Assembly (NCBI RefSeq): GCF_900258505.1
Contig: NZ_LT984895.1
Coordinates: forward strand, 2,544,492 to 2,608,491
Length of the DNA: 64,000 nucleotides
DNA from: Brachybacterium timonense
GTDB lineage: Bacteria; Actinomycetota; Actinomycetes; Actinomycetales; Dermabacteraceae
Direction: 5' to 3'
This document shows, in pieces, positions 43,453 through 53,686 of the stretch; position 1 is the first letter of the stretch, and every line of letters begins with the position of its first letter. Position numbers and translations under genes: made by a program. The notes beneath the pieces were generated by a model. That model made no database searches. It saw nothing but the letters and a program-made list of their open reading frames with translations, and was not told the origin of the DNA.

Positions 43453-44760
43453 GTGAGCACCGATGACGCACGCCCCACCCGCCCTGCCGACTCCACCCCC
43501 GCCGATGGCCTTCGCGGCACACCCGAGGACCATACCCGGCACCGCTCGGCGACGCCTGATGCGCCCCGTGAGCGGATCTCCCAGCGGATCGGGGCGATTT
43601 CGCCCTCCGCCACCCTGGCGGTGGATGCCACAGCGAAGGCGCTGAAGGCGCAGGGGCGCCCCGTGATCGGTTTCGGAGCGGGCGAGCCCGACTTCCCCAC
43701 CCCGCCACACATCGTTCAGGCCGCCATCGAGGCCGCGCAGGATCCGGCGATGCACCGCTACTCCCCCGCCGCGGGCCTGCCCGCGCTGCGTGAAGCGATC
43801 GCTGACCACGTGGGCCGCACCGATCAGATCGTCCTGGATGCGGCCCAGGTGCTCGTCACCAACGGCGGCAAGCAGGCTGTGTACCAGGCCTTCGCCACAC
43901 TGTTGGATCCCGGTGATGAGGTCATCCTGCCGGCGCCGTACTGGACCAGCTACCCGGAGGCGATCCGCCTGGCGGGCGCCCGTGAGGTGGAGGTCCTAGC
44001 CGGTGCGGATCAGGGCTATCTGCCCACCGTCGCTCAGCTTGAGGCGGCCCGCACCGAGCGCACCCGCGCAATCGTGCTGTGCTCCCCGTCGAACCCGACC
44101 GGCGCCGTCATGAGCACCGGCCTGATCGAGCAGGTGGGCCGCTGGGCGCTTGAGCACGGGCTGTGGGTGATCAGTGATGAGATCTACCAGCACCTGGTCT
44201 ACGACGGCACTGACTTCACCTCTGTGCTGCAGGCTGTTCCGGAGCTCGCGCAGACCACGGTGCTGCTCGGTGGCGTCGCGAAGACCTTCGCGATGACCGG
44301 CTGGCGCGTGGGGTGGATGATCGGCCCGGCCGACGTGGTCAAGGCCGCCACCAACCTCCAGTCCCACCTGACGTCGAATGTGTGCAACGTGGCGCAGCGC
44401 GCCGCGATCGCAGCGCTCACCGGCCCCATTGAGCCGATCGAGCAGATGCGTGAGGCGTTCGATCGGCGCCGCCGCACCATCGTGGAGAAGCTCTCGGCTG
44501 TGCCCGGCTTCGAGGTTCCCACGCCGACGGGTGCGTTCTACGCGTTCCCGGATGTGCGCGGTGCACTCGGGCGAGAGATCCGCTCGCGCCGCGTCGAGAC
44601 TTCGACGGATCTGGCCACGGTGATCCTCGAAGAGGCTGAGGTCGCCGCAGTTCCGGGTGAAGCGTTCGGCGCTCCCGGCCATCTGCGGTTCTCCTACGCA
44701 CTGGGTGATGCGGAGCTCGCAGAGGGCATCGACCGCGTGATCGCGCTGCTGTCCGAATGA
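43453..44760 (+). CDS. PLP-dependent class I aminotransferase (aspartate aminotransferase-like)
   Basis: It transfers amino groups between amino acids and 2-oxo acids, most likely aspartate/glutamate. The fold-type I core begins at [20 protein letters not shown] and contains [15 protein letters not shown] and [10 protein letters not shown]. The PLP-binding lysine is in [16 protein letters not shown], and SNPTGAVMS contacts PLP. The start is uncertain. The GTG at 43453 gives 435 residues with a roughly 40-residue Thr/Pro/Arg-rich N-terminal extension, and lies 6 bases after a -10-like GACGAT. The next gene overlaps its stop by 4 bases. Confidence 0.88.
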   Translation: MSTDDARPTRPADSTPADGLRGTPEDHTRHRSATPDAPRERISQRIGAISPSATLAVDATAKALKAQGRPVIGFGAGEPDFPTPPHIVQAAIEAAQDPAMHRYSPAAGLPALREAIADHVGRTDQIVLDAAQVLVTNGGKQAVYQAFATLLDPGDEVILPAPYWTSYPEAIRLAGAREVEVLAGADQGYLPTVAQLEAARTERTRAIVLCSPSNPTGAVMSTGLIEQVGRWALEHGLWVISDEIYQHLVYDGTDFTSVLQAVPELAQTTVLLGGVAKTFAMTGWRVGWMIGPADVVKAATNLQSHLTSNVCNVAQRAAIAALTGPIEPIEQMREAFDRRRRTIVEKLSAVPGFEVPTPTGAFYAFPDVRGALGREIRSRRVETSTDLATVILEEAEVAAVPGEAFGAPGHLRFSYALGDAELAEGIDRVIALLSE

Positions 44761-45830
44761 CCAACCCCCCGCCCGAGGGGCGCCGTGATCTGCGTGCCCT
44801 CCCCAAAGCGCATCTGCACCTGCACTTCACTGGGTCGATGCGGCCCCGCACACTGCTGGAGATGGCCCAGCAGCGCAGAATCCGGTTGCCGCGGGGCCTC
44901 ACCGATGGCGTCGGCCTGCAGGTGGAGCCCACGCAGCGCGGCTGGTTCCGCTTCCAGAGGCTGTACGACGCAGCACGCGCCGTGGTGGACAGTGAAGCGG
45001 CGATGCGGCGCATCATCCGTGAGGCAGCGGAGGATGACGCCGCGGAAGGCTCGGGGCGGCTCGAGCTGCAGGTGGACCCCACCAGCTATGCCCCGCACGT
45101 GGGTGGCCTCACGCCTGCCCTCGAGATCGTGCTGGATGAGGCGGAGGCGTCCGAGCGTGCCACTGGGGTGAGCGTGGGCATCATCGTCGCTGCCTCGCGC
45201 ACACGTCACCCGCTGGATGCACGCACGCTGGCGCGGCTTGCCGCACGGCATGCCGGGCGAGTGATCGGCTTTGGCCTGTCCAATGACGAGCGCCGCGGTG
45301 ACACGACCGCCTTCGCGCCCGCGTTCCGCATCGCGCAGAACGCCGGACTCGCGTCCGTGCCGCACGGTGGTGAACTGCTGGGCCCGGACCATGTGCACAA
45401 CGTGGTGACGTCGCTGCATCCGGACCGGCTGGGGCACGGGGTGCGCTGCGTAGAGGATCCCCGATTGCTGGAGCAGATCGTTGACTCGGGCATCGGTCTG
45501 GAAGTGTGCCCGGCGTCGAACGCGTCGCTGGGCGTCTACGCAGAGGCCACCGATGTGCCGCTGCGCGCCCTCACTGATGCCGGGGCCGCGGTCGCACTCG
45601 GCGCAGATGACCCGCTGCTGTTCGGCTCGCGCCTGCTGGAGCAGTATGAGACGGCGCGCATCATGGGTTTCAGCGATACCGAGCTCGCCGCGCTCGCAGC
45701 AAGCTCGATCCGCCTCTCCCGCGCTCCCGAGGACGTCACCGCCCGCCTCCTGGCAGGGGTGGAGGACTGGCTCAGCGGTCCTGCCCTGCTCCCTCCTCCG
45801 GAAGAGCAAGGAAGAACTGCGCAGCGGTGA
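44757..45830 (+). CDS. add: Adenosine deaminase family protein
   Basis: Adenosine deaminases convert adenosine to inosine in purine salvage using zinc. The 357-residue product has the metal-binding [11 protein letters not shown] near the N-terminus. It also has VPHGGE (catalytic Glu region), RLGHGVR, the [11 protein letters not shown] segment and GADDPLLFG near the C-terminus, the usual deaminase order. The N-terminal box has HLHLH in place of the more common ELHxHL, and the C-terminal doublet reads ADDP; these small departures could mean a related nucleoside or adenine substrate. Its ATG overlaps the aminotransferase stop (ATGA). Its last 59 bases overlap the convergent galK gene. Confidence 0.88.
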   Translation: MTNPPPEGRRDLRALPKAHLHLHFTGSMRPRTLLEMAQQRRIRLPRGLTDGVGLQVEPTQRGWFRFQRLYDAARAVVDSEAAMRRIIREAAEDDAAEGSGRLELQVDPTSYAPHVGGLTPALEIVLDEAEASERATGVSVGIIVAASRTRHPLDARTLARLAARHAGRVIGFGLSNDERRGDTTAFAPAFRIAQNAGLASVPHGGELLGPDHVHNVVTSLHPDRLGHGVRCVEDPRLLEQIVDSGIGLEVCPASNASLGVYAEATDVPLRALTDAGAAVALGADDPLLFGSRLLEQYETARIMGFSDTELAALAASSIRLSRAPEDVTARLLAGVEDWLSGPALLPPPEEQGRTAQR

Positions 45831-47019
45831 ATCCGTGCTCGGCGAAGGCCGACGCGATCGCCTGCGCCACCTGCTGCGCGGCATCCGCCTCGATCAGCGC
45901 GATGGTGGAGCCACCGAAGCCGCCGCCGGTCATCCGCGCACCGTACGCACCGGCAGCACGGGCCGTGTCCACGGCGACGTCAAGCGGCGCAACGGTCACC
46001 TCGTAGTCGTCGCGCAGCGAGTCATGGGAGGCGTTCAGCAGGGCCCCGAGCTCGTCCACGTGCTCACGCACCGTGCCTGCGGCCAGCAGGTCGTCGAATC
46101 GCCGCACTCGATGGATCTCGGTGATGATGTGGTGGGCTCGGCGGCGCACGACCTCGTCCTCGATCCCGTCGAGCCGGGCGAGGGCCTGCTCCTCTCCGAG
46201 GTCGGCGAGGTCGCGCAGGGTCGGCACGTCCAGAGTGCGAGCGGCGGTCTCGCTGTCGGCACGGCGCGCGGCGTACTCGCCGTCCACATGGGAGTGCTCG
46301 GCGCGGGTGTCGGTGATGAGCAGGGCGAGGTCCTGAGAGGCGAGATCCCACGGCACCGGACGGGTGGAGAAGTCGCGGCAGTCCAGGAACAGGGCATGGC
46401 CCTCGCGTGAGAGCACGGACGCGGACTGGTCCAGCCCACCGGTCGAGGCGCCGGCGAAATCGGTCTCCGCGCTGATGGCAGCTTTGACGCGTTCAAGCGG
46501 CGTGGTGCCCAGCGACAGCAGCGACTCCATGGCCTCAGCGGCGGCGCATTCGAGTGCCGCCGAGCTGGACAGTCCCGAGCCGAGCGGCACCTGTCCGTCG
46601 ATCAGCAGGTCCATGCCCTGCGTGGTGGAGCCGGAGATGAACGGGCGCAGCGCCCACAAGACACCAGCGACGTACGCGGGCCAGCCCGTCACGTTCTCTG
46701 GTGACAGGTCATGGGAGTCGATCTCGAGCACCTGCTCGCTCTGCGCGGAACGCAGCCGCAGCAGATTCATAGGGGTGCGGGCCGCAGCCACGAAACAGCG
46801 GTGCGAAATAGCCATCGGCAGGCACAGGCCGTCCTGATAATCGACATGCTCACCAATGATGTTCACGCGACCCGGCGCGGACCAGACACCGTCGGGCTCA
46901 TAGCCGTACGCGTCAACGAACAGGTCGCGTGCACGCTGGGCTGCGGCCTCCCGCTCAGGGGCCTGTGACAGGGCGACCTGGTCAGAATCGGTGGGCTGCC
47001 CGGCGGCGGTGGAGCTCAT
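45772..47019 (-). CDS. galK: Galactokinase
   Basis: It phosphorylates galactose to galactose-1-phosphate with ATP (Leloir pathway). The 415-residue GHMP kinase has the substrate signature GRVNIIGEHVDYQDG (about 50-65), the ATP loop PLGSGLSSSAALE (about 145-160) and MTGGGFGGSTIAL near the C-terminus. I chose the ATG at 47019, preceded by GGAAGGA; the open frame runs a little further upstream. No galT or galE is nearby, so they must be elsewhere or absent. The 3' end overlaps the convergent adenosine deaminase gene by 59 bases. Confidence 0.95.
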   Translation of the reverse strand: MSSTAAGQPTDSDQVALSQAPEREAAAQRARDLFVDAYGYEPDGVWSAPGRVNIIGEHVDYQDGLCLPMAISHRCFVAAARTPMNLLRLRSAQSEQVLEIDSHDLSPENVTGWPAYVAGVLWALRPFISGSTTQGMDLLIDGQVPLGSGLSSSAALECAAAEAMESLLSLGTTPLERVKAAISAETDFAGASTGGLDQSASVLSREGHALFLDCRDFSTRPVPWDLASQDLALLITDTRAEHSHVDGEYAARRADSETAARTLDVPTLRDLADLGEEQALARLDGIEDEVVRRRAHHIITEIHRVRRFDDLLAAGTVREHVDELGALLNASHDSLRDDYEVTVAPLDVAVDTARAAGAYGARMTGGGFGGSTIALIEADAAQQVAQAIASAFAEHGFTAAQFFLALPEEGAGQDR

Positions 47020-47096
47020 GAGGGTCCTTCCGTGAGGGGACGCGCTCACCTGCCCCGGTGCCCGGGTGGGGCGAGCACGGTGCTGTGCGGTCCTTG

Positions 47097-47102
47097 ATTC
47101 TA
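47097..47102 (-). promoter_or_regulatory. Candidate -10 of the galK promoter
   Basis: TAGAAT on the minus strand, at the very end of the lactonase gene, would give a 70-base leader for galK. No -35 is visible. It suggests galK is transcribed separately from the upstream pair. Confidence 0.4.
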
Positions 47103-48281
47103 TCCACGGCCCCCGGCATCCCGGGCAGGACGCGGGGCGATGCAGGTGACGGAAGCTGAGGAGAACGGTGCGCCCGCTGTACCCAGACCGTCGGTATCAC
47201 AGCGCAGAACGGTGATCACGTCGGCTTCCTGCGCCGCGACGAGCACCAGATCTCCACACACCGTGAAGTGCCGAGGGTGCGCGCCCACTGCCGCCTCCTC
47301 GAGCACGCGGATCCGCGATCCGTGCTGTGTCAGCGGTTCGTACGGGCAGCGCACGAGGGTGTCGGGGCCGCGCCTGGCCATGAGCATGGTGCCGGGCTCG
47401 GGGCCGAGCGCGATATGGGATGGCGCGTCCTGCCCGTCGGCCGGTGCACCCCCGGGGACCTGCTCGGTCAGTTCCCAGCCGGGTTCCGCATCGGTCGGGT
47501 GGAACAGCGCGATAGTGCCGTTCAGTTCGCAGGCCACGAGCAGCTCGCCGCTGCCAGGCACCTGCACCAGGTGTCGCGGCCCGGAGCCGACGGGGAGGTT
47601 CAGGCGGCCCGCAGGGATGGGAACACCGCGAGGGTCCTGCCGGAACAGATCAATGCGGTCGAGCCCGAGGTCCGGGACGGCCAGCAGGCGGGTTCCATCC
47701 GGTCGGCGTACGTGCACGATCTGATGCGGGTGTGCCTGCCGCGTCGCAGCGTCCGCATCGGCATCGGCGTCTCCCGCCTCGGCCACGTCGCTCGCGGACG
47801 CCGACGACACCTGCGGACGGTGGTCGATCGTCTCCACCGGCGCCCCGTCGGCGCCGAGCCGGACGGTTTCCACGGCACCGGAGCCGTAATGCGCCACCAG
47901 CACGGTGCCCGGTGTGAGGCCGTGCTCGAGGTGACACGCACCGGAGCCGACCAGGTCCAGATCACCGATGAGCTGGAGCTCACCGCCGCTCGGATCGACC
48001 GCAATGGCGAGCAGATGCGACGGAGAGGTCTCGGTCACCGCGAGGAGCACACGAGCGTCGTGGCTCCACAGCACGAAGCTGGGGTCGGCCGCTTCGAAGC
48101 TGCCGCGGCGTTCACACGACGTGCCGGTCAGGGCGAGTATCTCCACCCCAACGCCGCGGCCCGTCCCGGTGCGCGAGTAGCAGCCGGTGGCCAGCAGCAG
48201 CGGCGTGTCGGACGCGAGGTCGCTGCTGGCATTGAGATCTGTGGCGGAACGCTGACTGGCGGTCGTCGTCTGAGCGGTCAC
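47100..48281 (-). CDS. Beta-propeller lactonase family protein (6-phosphogluconolactonase-like)
   Basis: A seven-bladed propeller protein of the YbhE/Pgl family, of which some hydrolyse 6-phosphogluconolactone. The 393-residue product has the typical anchors HPHQIVHVR, SGPRHLVQVPG and AHPRHFTVCG. It starts from a GTG preceded by GGAGACACC. A stretch of alternating Ala/Asp (about 165-180) is probably a surface loop. It lacks a signal peptide. The GTG overlaps the stop of the exporter gene by 4 bases, so the two are an operon. The exact substrate is not shown by sequence. Confidence 0.85.
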   Translation of the reverse strand: MTAQTTTASQRSATDLNASSDLASDTPLLLATGCYSRTGTGRGVGVEILALTGTSCERRGSFEAADPSFVLWSHDARVLLAVTETSPSHLLAIAVDPSGGELQLIGDLDLVGSGACHLEHGLTPGTVLVAHYGSGAVETVRLGADGAPVETIDHRPQVSSASASDVAEAGDADADADAATRQAHPHQIVHVRRPDGTRLLAVPDLGLDRIDLFRQDPRGVPIPAGRLNLPVGSGPRHLVQVPGSGELLVACELNGTIALFHPTDAEPGWELTEQVPGGAPADGQDAPSHIALGPEPGTMLMARRGPDTLVRCPYEPLTQHGSRIRVLEEAAVGAHPRHFTVCGDLVLVAAQEADVITVLRCDTDGLGTAGAPFSSASVTCIAPRPARDAGGRG

Positions 48282-49744
48282 GGTGTCTCCTGCGGCGGAT
48301 CGGTGCGAGCACTGGGAACGCTGTCGAATCGTTCGAGCTCTTCCAACATCTCCGGGGTGAGCGCCGCCATCTCAGCGGTCATCGTGGACGGCTCGATCAC
48401 ACCGATCCCGCGTCGTCGGCGCTGCCGGGAGATCGTGGCGCGACGGCGGCGCGGCGTGGTGAACGGTGTGGTGATCACCGGGGTGTAGATGATGCCGGTG
48501 CGGCGGGTGCGGCGGATGACGCGGGAGATGAGCAGCTGGCCCAGCACAGCGCCAGCCGCGATAGCAACTGCGATCTCCGCGGCAGAGAACAGTTCGAAAC
48601 CGCCGCTGACCACGTCATCCCCGAGCGCCAGCAGACCCCGGTAGATGCGGGACCCCGGAACCAGCGGGATCACGCCGCCCATCACGAACATGAGCGCGGG
48701 TGCACGGAACCGATCGGCCAGCAGCACCGACACAGCGCCGATGATGAACGCGGTGATGCCCACAGCCCAGACGCGCTCAATCAGCAGACCGCTCAGCAGA
48801 TGACTCAGCACCGAGGACAGCAGCGCGATCGCTGCCATCCACACGAGATGGCGTGCCGGCGACTGGGCGCCGATGGCGTAGCCGATGCCGATCGCGCCAC
48901 CGGAGACACCCAGCACCACCACGGAGACGAGTGAGACAGGCATGGCGGCGGAGACGGCGATGTCCACACCGACGGCGTCGGCCAACAACAGGCCACCGCG
49001 CACGCCCACCACGAGACCGACCGTGAGCATGATCGTCTCCAGCACCCGTCCCGCCGCTGTGATGTACCACCCGGTGATCGCGTCCTGCATCGCGCCGATC
49101 GAGGTCAGGCCCGCGAGCATCACGATGATGCAAGCCACCACCACGATGGACGAGTTCACGGTCGGGTCGATCCGCCCCACCACTATGGCGCTCAGCACCG
49201 CCACGAAACCGGCGGTTGCCTGGGTGTAGAACAGCGGGATCTGGCGCTTGCCGAACAGGTCGGCGATGCACAGCAGCAGGCCGCTCACGATCGCCGCGGC
49301 GATCATCACGAGGGTTCCGGCGCCCAGGCCGAGCGCTGCACCACCGCCCACGACCGCGTACCCCGCACAGACCATCGGCAGGCTGTACAGCGGCTTGGAC
49401 TGTGGGATCTGTTCGACGCGACGGCGCGCCTCAGCAAGGTCGAGCTCGCCCTCGACGTAGCCGATCGTGACCTTCTCGAAGGCGTCCAGGCGGGCGAAGT
49501 CCTGCACACGATCGCTGGCCGCACGGATCCTCGTGAACGGTGAGGAGGTCTCGTCGGCCAGATAGGAGATGGCGACCTCGTCGAAGGTGACCTGCACGGA
49601 CACATTGCGCAGGCCGGATGAGCTGGTGACCCGCAGCATCGTGGCCGTGACCTCGGAAGCGGCGGCGCCGTTGGTGAGCATGCCTTCGCCGATCCTCATG
49701 GCGAGGTCGAACACGTCATGCAGTCGCGCGATGTCGGTGGGCAC
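48278..49744 (-). CDS. Threonine/serine exporter family protein (ThrE-like)
   Basis: ThrE-type proteins export threonine and serine using the proton gradient. From the GTG at 49744 the product has 488 residues. An N-terminal soluble domain (about 1-125: GEGMLTNGAAASEVTATML, VSVQVTFDEVAISY, RRRVEQIPQSKPLY) is typical of the family. About ten membrane segments follow, including VMGGVIPLVPGSRIYRGLL, a conserved family stretch. The cytoplasmic C-terminus is Arg-rich. The start lacks a ribosome site; a CACGAT hexamer 7 bases before the GTG could make it leaderless. It is the first gene of a pair with the lactonase. Confidence 0.88.
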   Translation of the reverse strand: MPTDIARLHDVFDLAMRIGEGMLTNGAAASEVTATMLRVTSSSGLRNVSVQVTFDEVAISYLADETSSPFTRIRAASDRVQDFARLDAFEKVTIGYVEGELDLAEARRRVEQIPQSKPLYSLPMVCAGYAVVGGGAALGLGAGTLVMIAAAIVSGLLLCIADLFGKRQIPLFYTQATAGFVAVLSAIVVGRIDPTVNSSIVVVACIIVMLAGLTSIGAMQDAITGWYITAAGRVLETIMLTVGLVVGVRGGLLLADAVGVDIAVSAAMPVSLVSVVVLGVSGGAIGIGYAIGAQSPARHLVWMAAIALLSSVLSHLLSGLLIERVWAVGITAFIIGAVSVLLADRFRAPALMFVMGGVIPLVPGSRIYRGLLALGDDVVSGGFELFSAAEIAVAIAAGAVLGQLLISRVIRRTRRTGIIYTPVITTPFTTPRRRRATISRQRRRRGIGVIEPSTMTAEMAALTPEMLEELERFDSVPSARTDPPQETP

Positions 49745-49796
49745 GGAGCAGATCGTGTCACACGCCCGGGGTCGGCGACCACGCCCGCCGGGCAGG

Positions 49797-50093
49797 TCAG
49801 AGGTTCGGCGTTCCGGCCAGGAGTGCCAGCCCCACGGCGAGCGCGAGCAGGACGCTGGCATCCACGGCTCGTGAGCGGACCGCCAATGCTCCGACGGCCT
49901 GCACCGGCAGCATGATCCTGGCCAGCGCGAGCAGCGTCAGCAGGAAGGCCAGCATCACACCGGCCAGCGGTACATGCCCCATTGCGCCCACCACCACGAT
50001 CACGCCGAGCGCCACGAGCGCGACCGTGAGCACCCGCTGGCGCCGGAGGGCACCGCGCAGGGATCGAGGGGACGGGGCAACCACGTTCGCCAT
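49797..50093 (-). CDS. Small DUF3017-like membrane protein
   Basis: A 98-residue protein with a basic N-terminus (SPRSLRGALRRQR) and three or four hydrophobic helices. The central segment RIMLPVQAVGALAVRSRAVD resembles the DUF3017 pattern of actinobacterial membrane proteins. Function is unknown. GGGGGA lies 7 bases before the ATG. It is divergent from aspA. Confidence 0.7.
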   Translation of the reverse strand: MANVVAPSPRSLRGALRRQRVLTVALVALGVIVVVGAMGHVPLAGVMLAFLLTLLALARIMLPVQAVGALAVRSRAVDASVLLALAVGLALLAGTPNL

Positions 50094-50175
50094 CGTACGG
50101 TCCCCCGGCGCATGCCGTCGGCGCTACCCTGGGTGGCGGCAGAGTCGCCGCACCCGTTCCAGGAGGATTCCCCCT

Positions 50176-51681
50176 ATGACCGCCGCCACAGACCGAGCTT
50201 TTCGCGTTGAGAAGGACCTGTTGGGACAGCGGGAGGTTCCCGCGGAGGCCTATTACGGGATCCAGACGCTGCGGGCGACTGAGAATTTTCACATCACCGG
50301 CGTGCCGGTGAGCCACTTTCCGAAACTGATCGTGGCGCTCGCCCAGGTGAAGCGGGCTGCGGCGCGGGCGAACCGGCAGCTCGGCACGCTGGATGCGGAG
50401 CGGGCGCAGGCGATCGAGCAGGCGTGCGCGGAGATCGTTGACGGCGCCCTGCACGAGCATTTCGTGGTGGACATGATCCAGGGCGGTGCCGGTACGAGCA
50501 CCAACATGAACGCCAATGAGGTGATCGCGAACCGGGCGCTGGAGATCCTGGGGCACAGCCGCGGTGAGTACACGCATCTGCATCCGAACAATCACGTGAA
50601 CCTGGGCCAGTCCACGAACGATGTCTATCCGACGGCGGTGCGGCTGGCGATGCTGCTGTCCTTCCCCGATCTCACGGGGGCGATGGACACGCTGATCGCG
50701 GAGCTGCGCGCCAAGGGGGCGGAGTTCGCGGATGTGCTGAAGGTGGGCCGCACCCAGATGCAGGATGCGGTCCCGATGACGCTGGGCCAGGAGTTCCACG
50801 GCTGGGCCACGACGATCGCGGAGGACGTCGAGCGTCTCACCCGGACGGCGCGGCTGTTCCGCGAGGTGAACCTGGGGGCGACGGCGATCGGCACGGGCAT
50901 CACCTCGGACCCGCGGTACGCGAAGCTCGCGGTGCACGAGTTGGCTGAGCTGACATCGATCCCGTTCCGTGTCTCCGCAGATCTGGTGGAGGCGACCAGC
51001 GATACGGGTGCTTTCGTCACGTTCTCCGGTGTGCTCAAGCGGATCGCGGTGAAGATCTCGAAGGTGTGCAACGACCTGCGGTTGCTGTCGTCGGGGCCGC
51101 GCACGGGATTCGCGGAGATCACGCTGCCTGCGGTGCAGCCGGGCAGCTCGGTGATGCCGGGGAAGGTGAACCCGGTGATCCCGGAGGTTGTGAACCAGGT
51201 GGCGTTCGAGGTGATCGGTAATGATCTGACCGTGACCTTCGCCGCGGAAGGCGGTCAGCTGCAGCTGAATGCTTTCGAGCCGGTGATCTGCTTCAACATC
51301 CTGGAGTCCACGCGGATCATGACGCGGGCGATGACCACGCTGTCCGAGCGCTGCATCACGGGGATCACGGCGAACACCGAGATGCTGGATGACTATGTGC
51401 ATCGCTCGATCGGCGTGATCACCGCGCTGGTTCCGGTGATCGGGTATGGGCCGTCCACGGAGATCGCGCAGGAGGCATTGCGCACGGGCCGCCCTGTCAA
51501 GGAGCTGGTGCTCGAGCGGGGTCTGCTGGATGAGGCACGGCTTGAGGGGCTACTCTCCCCCGCCGCCCTGACGCGTCCGGTGCGGCCGACGGCGACGGGC
51601 ACCATCCCGGTGCTGCCTGAGGGCGAGGAGACACGGACGGTAGAGCCTGCGCTGCGTTCGGTGGACGACACCGACTACTGA
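50176..51681 (+). CDS. aspA: Aspartate ammonia-lyase
   Basis: It converts aspartate reversibly to fumarate and ammonia. The 501-residue protein belongs to the fumarase/aspartase superfamily. It has TSTNMNANEVIANRALE, NHVNLGQSTNDVYPTA and the signature loop GSSVMPGKVNPVIPE, whose Ser-Ser supplies the catalytic base. The C-terminus carries a roughly 30-residue polar extension. AGGAGG at 50161-50166 lies 9 bases before the ATG, a strong site. TACCCT at 50125-50130 is a possible -10. Confidence 0.95.
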   Translation: MTAATDRAFRVEKDLLGQREVPAEAYYGIQTLRATENFHITGVPVSHFPKLIVALAQVKRAAARANRQLGTLDAERAQAIEQACAEIVDGALHEHFVVDMIQGGAGTSTNMNANEVIANRALEILGHSRGEYTHLHPNNHVNLGQSTNDVYPTAVRLAMLLSFPDLTGAMDTLIAELRAKGAEFADVLKVGRTQMQDAVPMTLGQEFHGWATTIAEDVERLTRTARLFREVNLGATAIGTGITSDPRYAKLAVHELAELTSIPFRVSADLVEATSDTGAFVTFSGVLKRIAVKISKVCNDLRLLSSGPRTGFAEITLPAVQPGSSVMPGKVNPVIPEVVNQVAFEVIGNDLTVTFAAEGGQLQLNAFEPVICFNILESTRIMTRAMTTLSERCITGITANTEMLDDYVHRSIGVITALVPVIGYGPSTEIAQEALRTGRPVKELVLERGLLDEARLEGLLSPAALTRPVRPTATGTIPVLPEGEETRTVEPALRSVDDTDY

Positions 51682-51862
51682 GAGTCACGCCTGGCTGCGC
51701 TCCTCTCCTCACGCTGATCGCCCTCGGCGGCGGTGCGACGCGTCGTGTCTCACCGTGCGCACAACACTGACGGTCGCTTCCGGGTGTCGTGCAGAGAATC
51801 GTTCTATCGTGGCCCTCGGGGCACGGCGGATGCCGTGCTGTTGGAGAGGAGCGCGTTCCGGC

Positions 51863-53587
51863 ATGCGGCAGCATCGACTCGCACACGGGCATCGGAAGAA
51901 TCAGATCGACGGGGGCATCAGCGTCGAGCAGCAGAGTCCCGAGCACGCGGACGGCGATGTCTCACGCCGCGGCATGCTCCACCTGGGTGCGGTCGGCGCC
52001 GTCATCGGCGGCGGGATGCTCACTGCCTGCACCGACGGTGGGACGTCCGCGGATCCCTCCGCTGGATCGGATCAGGGTGGCGACGCCTCGCAAGCGCCGG
52101 AGCCGAAGACGCCCGCGCAGCTCGCTCGTGAGGCCGTCGCCGCGTTGCCGACGCACGATGATCTGGTCGGTGACCTCACCGCGCTCGATCTGAGCGGCGC
52201 CACCGGAGCGCAGATCACACTGCAGCACTCCGCCGCGCTCACCGCGCTGTCCACCGCGCTGGATGTCGCGGTGACGAAGATCCTGCGCGAGAGCAGCCTG
52301 CGTGAGGAGGAGCCGCCGCAGATCGCCTCGCGGGTCTTTGCGGCAGGCCCCGAGCTCGTGGGCTCGGTGCTCGATGTGACCGACGGTGAAGGCACCTGGG
52401 CGGCCACCCTCTGGCACCTGTGCGACGAGGACTGCGTGGTGACCTCACCCGCTCTGATCGGTGCTTCCGCGTGGTCCGACTTCACCGAGCAGGTGCGCAC
52501 TGCGCTCGGTGAGGTCGAGGGCGCCGATGCTGACAAAACTGTGGAGCAGATGGCCGAGCAGCCGCGTCCCTGGGGCAACGGCCCGGCCATCATTCCGACC
52601 GCCGAGGGCAGCGCTCAGGTGCTCTTCTCCTCAGCTCCCCTGGCTGATGCTCCGGGCGAGCTGCTCGTCGAGATTCCTGCAGAGCAGATGACCGAGCTGT
52701 GGTCCGCGATCGGTCAGCGGGCGGTGGATGCGGTGGCGTCCCCGGCGGCGGTTGATCTCGAGGCTGCGTCGGCGGCGCATCGACCGGTGAAGCGCTCTGC
52801 CCGCTCACAGCTGGAGGTGGATGGCGATTCGTCGGCTGCACCGCGCCAGAGCGAGGGGCCTGGCCCGCGCACGCAGCTTGCGCCGCTTGCCGAGGAGGGG
52901 AAGCCGCCGTCGGCGGTGGCGGCTCCGGATGCCCGCGCGCTGCGCACGGTGGCGCTGACCTTCGATGATGGCCCGGCCGGGGACCTCAATACGGTGCTGC
53001 GCGAGCATCTGGCAAAACATGGCGCCGCCGCGACGTTCTTCATGATCGGGCAGAGCGCCGAGGCTGATCCGGACACGGTGCGGAAGACCGCCACAGCAGG
53101 CCACGAGATCGGTGGACACAGCTGGTCCCATCCGGATCTCACACGGGTCTCCGACCAGAAGCTCGCCAGCCAGTTCGACCGCACCGCCGAGATTCTCACC
53201 GAGCTCACCGGCAGGGCTCCCCTGCTGATGCGCCCACCGTACGGTGCCGTCAACAAGCGCGTCGAGCAGGCAGCCAGCGATCGCCAGGAGGGCGTGCAGC
53301 TGTGGAGTGTCGACTCGCTGGACTGGAAGCTGCGCGACGTGCAGAAGAACCTCGACACGATCACCTCGACCTGCAGCCGCGGCAGCGTCGTGCTCATGCA
53401 CGAGATCCATCAGGCATCGGTGGACACAGTGCCGCAGCTGCTGGAGTGGTTCACCTCCGGCGAGTACACGCTGGTGACCTGCTCAGAGATGGATCTGAAC
53501 CGGCTGATGCCCGCTGAGCCCGAGGGCGATCAGCAGGGGCAGGACGGCGCTTCGGCAAGCGACGGCGGCGGCGAGACCGGGCAGTGA
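51863..53587 (+). CDS. Polysaccharide deacetylase (NodB-family) lipoprotein
   Basis: Probable cell-envelope deacetylase acting on N-acetylated glycans such as peptidoglycan. From the ATG at 51863 it has 574 residues. A twin-arginine motif (about 34-35, SRRGMLHLG) and a lipobox ending LTAC (Cys about 56) point to Tat export and lipidation. A unique domain (about 60-330) follows with no family I recognise. The C-terminal NodB domain has ALTFDDGP (Asp about 368-369), the metal-binding HSWSHPDL (His about 419 and 423), RPPYG (about 457-461), SVDSLDW and VLMHE. The tail is Gly/Asp/Gln-rich. It seems monocistronic. Confidence 0.88.
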   Translation: MRQHRLAHGHRKNQIDGGISVEQQSPEHADGDVSRRGMLHLGAVGAVIGGGMLTACTDGGTSADPSAGSDQGGDASQAPEPKTPAQLAREAVAALPTHDDLVGDLTALDLSGATGAQITLQHSAALTALSTALDVAVTKILRESSLREEEPPQIASRVFAAGPELVGSVLDVTDGEGTWAATLWHLCDEDCVVTSPALIGASAWSDFTEQVRTALGEVEGADADKTVEQMAEQPRPWGNGPAIIPTAEGSAQVLFSSAPLADAPGELLVEIPAEQMTELWSAIGQRAVDAVASPAAVDLEAASAAHRPVKRSARSQLEVDGDSSAAPRQSEGPGPRTQLAPLAEEGKPPSAVAAPDARALRTVALTFDDGPAGDLNTVLREHLAKHGAAATFFMIGQSAEADPDTVRKTATAGHEIGGHSWSHPDLTRVSDQKLASQFDRTAEILTELTGRAPLLMRPPYGAVNKRVEQAASDRQEGVQLWSVDSLDWKLRDVQKNLDTITSTCSRGSVVLMHEIHQASVDTVPQLLEWFTSGEYTLVTCSEMDLNRLMPAEPEGDQQGQDGASASDGGGETGQ

Positions 53588-53647
53588 CCTGGGCGCGGCC
53601 GTTCCGGTCGCGCCGATGCGGCGAACGCTCGCCGCACTGAGTACCAC

Positions 53648-53681
53648 CGGCCCCCACGGCATGCGCGTGCCGTGGGGGCCG
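53648..53681. terminator. Bidirectional terminator between deacetylase and PPK2 genes
   Basis: A 14-base-pair stem (cggcccccacggca / tgccgtgggggccg) with a 6-base loop lies between the convergent genes. Confidence 0.8.
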
Positions 53682-53686
53682 ACGAC

